A stretch of 64,000 nt of DNA from JAJRRS01 sp965230275 (GTDB lineage Bacteria; Planctomycetota; Phycisphaerae; Phycisphaerales; Phycisphaeraceae). The notes under the pieces are model-generated. The model made no database searches. It had not been told where the DNA came from and saw only the letters and a program-made list of their open reading frames with translations. A program made the translations under genes and the position numbers. This document shows, piece by piece, positions 59,764-64,000 of the stretch; position 1 is the first letter of the stretch; each line of letters begins with the position of its first letter. The stretch covers positions 868,001-932,000 of the forward strand of contig CBDDKO010000002.1 in the NCBI GenBank assembly GCA_965230275.1, in the 5' to 3' direction.

Positions 59764-60501
59764 ATGACGTACTGTATTTGTCGTTCGACCCTACTCGCCG
59801 CATTGGCCTGCGGATCGGTTCTTGCTATCACGAACTCGGCGTCCGCCATCGTCATCACGCCCGACATCCAGGTCGAGGTGGGGCTCATGGGGAACACCCA
59901 GGTGCTTACCCCAGCGGCGATATCCAACGGGCAACCCGATCAGTACGATCTTGACGGCAGCATGATGATGCCCGGCATGTGGAACCTGACGTGGGACATG
60001 ACCGTTGATACCGATCCATTCATCAACGGGGTCTTCGGCCTGACTAACATGTCGGGTTCGACACAAACCATGATCCTCAATGTTATTCTCCCGATTGCCC
60101 CGCCCGTGACTCCCAGCTCTTTGATCGGCGGGTCCGTCGGTGGTTCGGTCACCGACGCGAACAACGACGGCGTCGCCACCGTGGCCAACGCCGGCGGCAT
60201 GCCCCTGTTCTTCGGTCAGATCGATGGCGCAAACGTCCTGCCCATCATCCCCTCGACTTACAGCTTCAACGCCCCGTTCGCCGGCGGCACCGCGAACATC
60301 CCCGCGACCAACGTCGGCCTGCCCGGCCCGACCATCCCCGGCCCCGCAGCCAACAACACCATCGGCATCAATCACACCTTCACACTGACCCCCGGTGACA
60401 CCGTGGCACTGACCTCGTTCTTCATCGTCGAGGTCCCCGAACCGGCCAGCTTCGGCCTGGTCGCCTGCGGTCTGGCGCTGATCGGCTTTCGCCGACGCTA
60501 A
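59764..60501 (+). CDS. PEP-CTERM protein, function unknown
   Basis: The product has 245 residues. ATG 59764 has GGAG a few bases before it and begins a signal peptide (STLLAALACGSVLAITNSASA). The middle is Gly/Ala/Thr/Asn-rich beta-type sequence without known domains (TPDIQVEVGLMGNTQ, then MTVDTDPFINGVFGLTNMSG). The C-terminus, EVPEPASFGLVACGLALIGF with RRR, is the sorting signal. It is not linked to the 3.8-15.8 kb module but should use the same exosortase. It is followed by a strong terminator. Confidence 0.85.
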   Translation: MTYCICRSTLLAALACGSVLAITNSASAIVITPDIQVEVGLMGNTQVLTPAAISNGQPDQYDLDGSMMMPGMWNLTWDMTVDTDPFINGVFGLTNMSGSTQTMILNVILPIAPPVTPSSLIGGSVGGSVTDANNDGVATVANAGGMPLFFGQIDGANVLPIIPSTYSFNAPFAGGTANIPATNVGLPGPTIPGPAANNTIGINHTFTLTPGDTVALTSFFIVEVPEPASFGLVACGLALIGFRRR

Positions 60502-60531
60502 GCCGTAGCAACACCATGAATCCCACACCCG

Positions 60532-60560
60532 GCCCCGCTCGCTCTAGCGGGGCTTTTTTA
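60532..60560 (+). terminator. Rho-independent terminator after the PEP-CTERM gene
   Basis: GCCCCGCT (60532-60539 region) pairs with AGCGGGGC, loop CGCTCT-like, followed directly by a T6 run and TATTT. Confidence 0.9.
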
Positions 60561-60708
60561 TTTGGCTGCACATATCCCAGCAGAAGCGGCTCACAGAGTC
60601 GAAGCAGCCATCACCTAGACGTCACAACCGCTACCATCGGTATGGCTATGCATCTCGCGGTCCGGCCCAGTTGTTCAGCAGCAATCCGGACAGACCGATA
60701 TCAACTAA

Positions 60709-61359
60709 ATGGATCGATTCAGGCGTAAAAAACCCGCTCCGGACCTGGCCATGTCCGAGGACGGGCAGGACCCGCGCCGCGGTGCGCCACGGCAATCCAC
60801 CGAAACGATCAACTGCCACCTCGGCGAGGTGATTGATATCTCCAGCACCGGTGTGCGCATCCGCTGCTCGGGCAAGCCCCCGTTCACGCCCGGCTCGGTC
60901 AGCATGATCACCTTCACCTACAACGGCGGGAAGCTCAAAGTCGGGGTCCAGGAACGGTGGCGCAAGCGCGTCGGCTGGCGGAACACGTACGAAGCCGGCC
61001 TGATGTTCGTCAAGAACTCGCCGAGCGTGATCAAAGCGATCGAGTCGCTTGTGAAGTTCGGCTTCTTGTGCCCCGACGCGGTAGAAGACGAGAATCCCAG
61101 GCCTCAGTCAAACGCGAAGCCCAAGACGAAGGTCAAGGTGTCGCTGTCGCTGCCGGACCACTACGCCATCCTCGGCCTAACGCCTGATGCCAAAGGTGAG
61201 CAGATCCACGCCGCCTACCGCACCATGGCCCGGCGGTTCCACCCCGACACATCCGATGCGCCCGACGCCGAGGCACGCTTTATCGACGTTTGCCAGGCCT
61301 ACAAGGTCCTCTCCGACCCGCAGCAGCGCAAGACCTACGACCTGCGCCGCGCAGGCTGA
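60709..61359 (+). CDS. PilZ domain fused to a DnaJ-type J domain
   Basis: The product has 216 residues. The N-terminal part (about 20-115) is a PilZ domain: R24-GAP-R28 fits R-x3-R and D43-ISST-G48 fits [DN]-x-S-x2-G, the two c-di-GMP-contact motifs. The C-terminal part (about 150-213) is a J domain, HYAILGLTPDAKGEQIHAAYRTMARRFHPDTS, with the HPD loop at 178-180 and a following FIDVCQAYKVLSDPQQRKTYD helix pair. A J domain stimulates DnaK ATPase. The combination suggests c-di-GMP-gated recruitment of DnaK. A low-complexity linker separates the two. No dnaK is nearby. Confidence 0.88.
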   Translation: MDRFRRKKPAPDLAMSEDGQDPRRGAPRQSTETINCHLGEVIDISSTGVRIRCSGKPPFTPGSVSMITFTYNGGKLKVGVQERWRKRVGWRNTYEAGLMFVKNSPSVIKAIESLVKFGFLCPDAVEDENPRPQSNAKPKTKVKVSLSLPDHYAILGLTPDAKGEQIHAAYRTMARRFHPDTSDAPDAEARFIDVCQAYKVLSDPQQRKTYDLRRAG

Positions 61360-61410
61360 ATACCTCACATACGCTGAACTGATACACGAAGCGCCGCGAC
61401 TCGTCGCGCC

Positions 61411-62076
61411 TCAGCCCCCGAAGCGCCCGGTCGAGATCAGCAGGGTGTAATCCAATGCCAGCTGAAAGACCGGATTGAATATCACGCTGGCGAACGAGAA
61501 CATGAAGATGAACCCCAGCAGCATGATCCCCTGATGGGCCGGGTCGCTGATGAATGCCGCGTACTTCCTGTTGAAGTTCGCCACGATGTGTGAACCGTCC
61601 AGCGGGGGGATGGGCAGCAGGTTGAATACGCCCAGCACCGCGTTGATCGATCCGAAGACCCAGAGCAGCATCTTCAGATTCTCTTCGACCGGCGTATCGA
61701 TCGGGCCCCCGAATCGCAGCCACAGCCCGAGCCCGGTCAATGCCGCAATCGACAGCATGAAGTTCGTCGCCGGCCCGGCAAACGCCACCCATGCCTCGGC
61801 ATACTTGCCACGCATCCGGGTCGGATCGATCGGCATCTGCCCCCAGGCGATCCCGGCGATCAGCAGCGCCACAATCGAGAACGGTCCCATATGAATAAAC
61901 GGATTCCCGGTCATGTGGCCGGTCCTGATCGGTGTGTTGTCCCCCAGCCGGATCGCCGCCCACCCGTGCGCCAGCTCGTGCAGCGTGATGCTGATCACCA
62001 CGCTGATCACCGTGGCAAAAAAGAAGCTCTGGGTAGCTGGATCAAACGCTTTCTGGATAAAAAGGCTGCTGAACAA
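61411..62076 (-). CDS. Site-2-protease-type (M50) membrane metalloprotease
   Basis: The product has 221 residues with about five or six membrane helices. HELAH at 33-37 supplies zinc ligands and catalytic glutamate, and NLLPIPPLDGS gives the third ligand aspartate in the LDG motif. Without PDZ domains it belongs to the short group of M50 proteases found in many bacteria. The start is TTG at 62076, with AGAGGG nine bases upstream; no ATG is available in frame. It cleaves membrane-embedded substrates, identity unknown. It is convergent with the PilZ/J gene and divergent from mltA. Confidence 0.88.
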   Translation of the reverse strand: MFSSLFIQKAFDPATQSFFFATVISVVISITLHELAHGWAAIRLGDNTPIRTGHMTGNPFIHMGPFSIVALLIAGIAWGQMPIDPTRMRGKYAEAWVAFAGPATNFMLSIAALTGLGLWLRFGGPIDTPVEENLKMLLWVFGSINAVLGVFNLLPIPPLDGSHIVANFNRKYAAFISDPAHQGIMLLGFIFMFSFASVIFNPVFQLALDYTLLISTGRFGG

Positions 62077-62181
62077 TCGTTTTCCCTCTGGCCGAACGGC
62101 GTCACTTCTGCGACACTATGCCCCACGCCGGTATGGATGCCGGTTGATCCCCATGAACCGTCACAAGGATGAGACAAGGAC

Positions 62182-63393
62182 ATGATACCCCCCGCAAAGC
62201 ACCTGTGTTCGGCGCTGGGCCTGTGCCTGCTCGCCGCGATCCTGTTGGCCACCCCCGGCTGCAAACGCGCCACGGTCGAGCCGCCCGACTACAGCCGGCC
62301 GCTGCCCCCGGGCATGAGCGCTCTGCGTCTGGTCACCGACCCGGCCCGCATGCCCGACCTGTCCGCCGCCGCACGCCAGATGACCGACCCCGGGTTCCAG
62401 CAGGCCCTGGCCGGTAGCCTGGAGTGGTACGACATCCCCTCGACCCAGGACTTCTTCCCCGTCGCCGGGATCAGCCACGTCCACGCCCATACCTCCGCCT
62501 ACGCCATGCAGCAGATCGCCCAGGCCGGCGGCGTGCTCAATCAGCTGCAAAGCGACTTCGACGTCTACGAATCCGTCGGCTACGACGGCTCGGGCATCGT
62601 CTTCTACACCGGGTACTACAGCCCCGTCTTCAAGGCCTCACGCACCCGGTCGCCCGGCTTCAACTACCCGCTCTACCAAAGGCCCGCCGACCTCAGCTCC
62701 GACCCACGCACCGGTGAGGTCATCGGCAGCTACCCGTCGCGTTCGCAGATCGAGGACGCCGGCATGCTCGCCGGCACGGAACTGGTCTATCTCCCAAGCC
62801 GGCTCGACGCCTACATCGTCCAGGTCAACGGCTCGGCCAAACTCGAGATGACCGACGGCTCGGTCATGTACGTCGGCTTCGCCGCGACCAACGGCCACGA
62901 GTACACCAGCATCGGCCGTGAGCTTGTTAAGGACGGCAAGATCAGCGCCGATCGCCTGAGCCTGCCCACCCTCCGGGCCTACTTCCAATCCAACCCCGGC
63001 GAGTTGGACGGGTACATCCGCCGCAACGACCGTTTCGTCTTCTTCCGGGAATACTCCGGCGACACCTGGCCGGCCGGCTCACTGGGCTTTAAGGTCACGC
63101 CGCGCCGCTCCCTCGCCACCGACAAGGCGATCTTCCCCCGCGGCTGCGTCGTGCTGGTCACCACCGACCGCGGCCCCAGCGGCGGCTGGGCGCTGCCGTC
63201 TGCCCAGCTTATGCTCGACCAGGACACCGGCGGCGCGATCCGTGCCCCGGGGCGTGGTGATATCTACTTCGGCATCGGGCCCAGCGCCGAATCCAACGCG
63301 GGCCGACAGGCCGCCGAGGGACGCATGTATTATCTGCTGCTCAAACGCGACCGCGTCCAGGCGTGGTACGACCGGATGATGACCCAGCCATAA
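62182..63393 (+). CDS. mltA: MltA-type lytic transglycosylase lipoprotein
   Basis: The product has 403 residues. The signal ends in a lipobox (LLATPGC). The MltA domain is seen at about 125-270 (FYTGYYSPVFKASR, then YPSRSQIEDAGMLAGTELVYLPSRLDAYIVQVNGSAKL, shown as recognisable pieces). The C-terminal 3D domain has LDQDTGGAIRAPGRGDIYFGIG, with the catalytic aspartate in GDIYFG. It cleaves the glycan strands of peptidoglycan. This supports the presence of a murein wall in the host. The gene is convergent with the dehydrogenase after a 10-base gap. Confidence 0.92.
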   Translation: MIPPAKHLCSALGLCLLAAILLATPGCKRATVEPPDYSRPLPPGMSALRLVTDPARMPDLSAAARQMTDPGFQQALAGSLEWYDIPSTQDFFPVAGISHVHAHTSAYAMQQIAQAGGVLNQLQSDFDVYESVGYDGSGIVFYTGYYSPVFKASRTRSPGFNYPLYQRPADLSSDPRTGEVIGSYPSRSQIEDAGMLAGTELVYLPSRLDAYIVQVNGSAKLEMTDGSVMYVGFAATNGHEYTSIGRELVKDGKISADRLSLPTLRAYFQSNPGELDGYIRRNDRFVFFREYSGDTWPAGSLGFKVTPRRSLATDKAIFPRGCVVLVTTDRGPSGGWALPSAQLMLDQDTGGAIRAPGRGDIYFGIGPSAESNAGRQAAEGRMYYLLLKRDRVQAWYDRMMTQP

Positions 63394-63403
63394 TCCGACT
63401 CAA

Positions 63404-64000
63404 TCAATCCATCAGGTCCGGGGCAAACCCTCTGCGCATGGTGTTTTCGCAGACGGCTCGTGGTTCGACGAACTGCATCAGGTAGTCGTCACCGCCTGCC
63501 TTGGAGCCGATGCCGGAGAGGCCGAAGCCGCCGAAGGGTTGTCGGCCGACCAGCGCGCCGGTGTTGGGGCGGTTCAGATAGAGGTTGCCGACGCGGAACT
63601 CTTTGACAGCCCGCTCGAGGTGGCTGGGCGTCCGGCTGAACAGGCCGCCGGTGAGTTTGTATGCCGTGCTGTTCGCCACGGTGAGGGCCTCGTCGAAGGT
63701 CTTGACGCGGATGACCGCCAGGACGGGCCCGAAGACCTCCTCATTGGCGAGCCGATGGTGCGGCTGGATGCCGCTGAAGATGTGCGGGCCGACGTAAGGC
63801 AATACCTCCGTGTCGGTGGGCAGGCCCGCGGGGACCGACATCGCCAGGGCTTCACGGCCCTCCGATCGACCGATCTCAACGTAACGACGAACCTTCGCCG
63901 CGGCGTCGGCATCGATGACCGGGCCGATATCTGTGTTTGGGTCCACCGGGTCCCCGATGACCAGGGACTTTGATGACGCGACCAGACGCTCCAGGAAGGC
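63404..64000 (-). CDS. L-glutamate gamma-semialdehyde dehydrogenase, C-terminal part (partial)
   Basis: The 198-residue fragment runs off the window at 64000, so the start and the catalytic Cys are outside. The visible part has the ALDH signatures GPVIDADAAAKV, HIFSGIQPHHRLANEEVFGPVLAVI, GNLYLNRPNTGALVGRQPFGGFGLSGIG and GSKAGGDDYLMQFV. The set RPNTGA...QPFGGFGLSG...SKAGG..YL is characteristic of delta-1-pyrroline-5-carboxylate dehydrogenases, of PruA or the C-terminal half of PutA. It oxidises glutamate semialdehyde to glutamate in proline breakdown. Whether a proline dehydrogenase domain is fused cannot be seen. Confidence 0.92.
   Translation of the reverse strand, partial: AFLERLVASSKSLVIGDPVDPNTDIGPVIDADAAAKVRRYVEIGRSEGREALAMSVPAGLPTDTEVLPYVGPHIFSGIQPHHRLANEEVFGPVLAVIRVKTFDEALTVANSTAYKLTGGLFSRTPSHLERAVKEFRVGNLYLNRPNTGALVGRQPFGGFGLSGIGSKAGGDDYLMQFVEPRAVCENTMRRGFAPDLMD

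Overview
The window reads as chromosome of a planctomycete, most likely class Phycisphaerae. The evidence is the mix of PEP-CTERM sorting tails, dockerin-like GDGFVGLADLD repeats, a Rhodopirellula/Verrucomicrobium-type ECF sigma factor with a FecR partner, an H-X9-DG pseudopilin, a sulfatase, a large MoxR/DUF58/BatA/DUF4175 cluster, and high GC with GTG/TTG starts. No CRISPR array, transposase, integrase, phage gene or rRNA was seen. Two RNA genes are clear: tmRNA (328-703) and tRNA-Arg(CCT) (48350-48423, minus).

Layout. 1-3.5 kb: end of an unknown gene, ssrA, an M48-type lipoprotease, a tiny exported protein and a metzincin-type secreted protease. 3.8-15.8 kb: a surface-protein module, with ECF sigma factor and FecR-like regulator overlapping by ATGA, a PEP-CTERM protein, a pseudopilin, a dockerin/PEP-CTERM sulfatase and a 1608-residue repeat protein with the same C-terminal module. 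16.4-35.9 kb: about 13 tightly packed plus-strand genes (PQQ-like propeller, two SIMPL proteins, alpha/alpha toroid, MoxR ATPase, DUF58, BatA, vWA/GATase-like, DUF4175-like, coiled-coil protein, small exported protein, PA14/NPCBM-like protein, HEAT-like protein), probably an envelope assembly or quality-control operon.

36.1-38.7 kb: ribosomal proteins L11, L1, L10 and L7/L12, ending in a terminator and not followed by rpoBC. 38.8-42.4 kb: a DASS/SLC13 transporter and a DinG/XPD-type helicase. 42.4-44.2 kb: an arsenic operon, arsR-arsM-arsC, under a strong sigma70-like promoter and without an efflux pump. 44.2-47.8 kb (minus): nitroreductase, HEAT-like protein, a low-GC unknown gene coupled to enolase, and eno. 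47.9-48.35 kb is AT-richer, with an orphan promoter/terminator pair.

48.5-64 kb is mostly housekeeping: rsmG, a metallo-beta-lactamase-fold hydrolase, a secreted endonuclease/exonuclease/phosphatase, asparagine synthetase, aspS, riboflavin synthase, a SpoIIE-type phosphatase, DUF192 lipoprotein, gluQRS, purN, another PEP-CTERM protein, a PilZ/J-domain fusion, a site-2-type protease, MltA and the C-terminal part of a P5C dehydrogenase. Several intergenic gaps hold inverted repeats, each built from a different short word; these are the main non-coding structure not explained by genes.

The two most system-like regions are the sigma/FecR/PEP-CTERM/sulfatase module, whose sigma gene and giant repeat-protein gene share an upstream motif, and the MoxR/vWA operon. 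All functional calls are from motifs read by eye; no database search was run.
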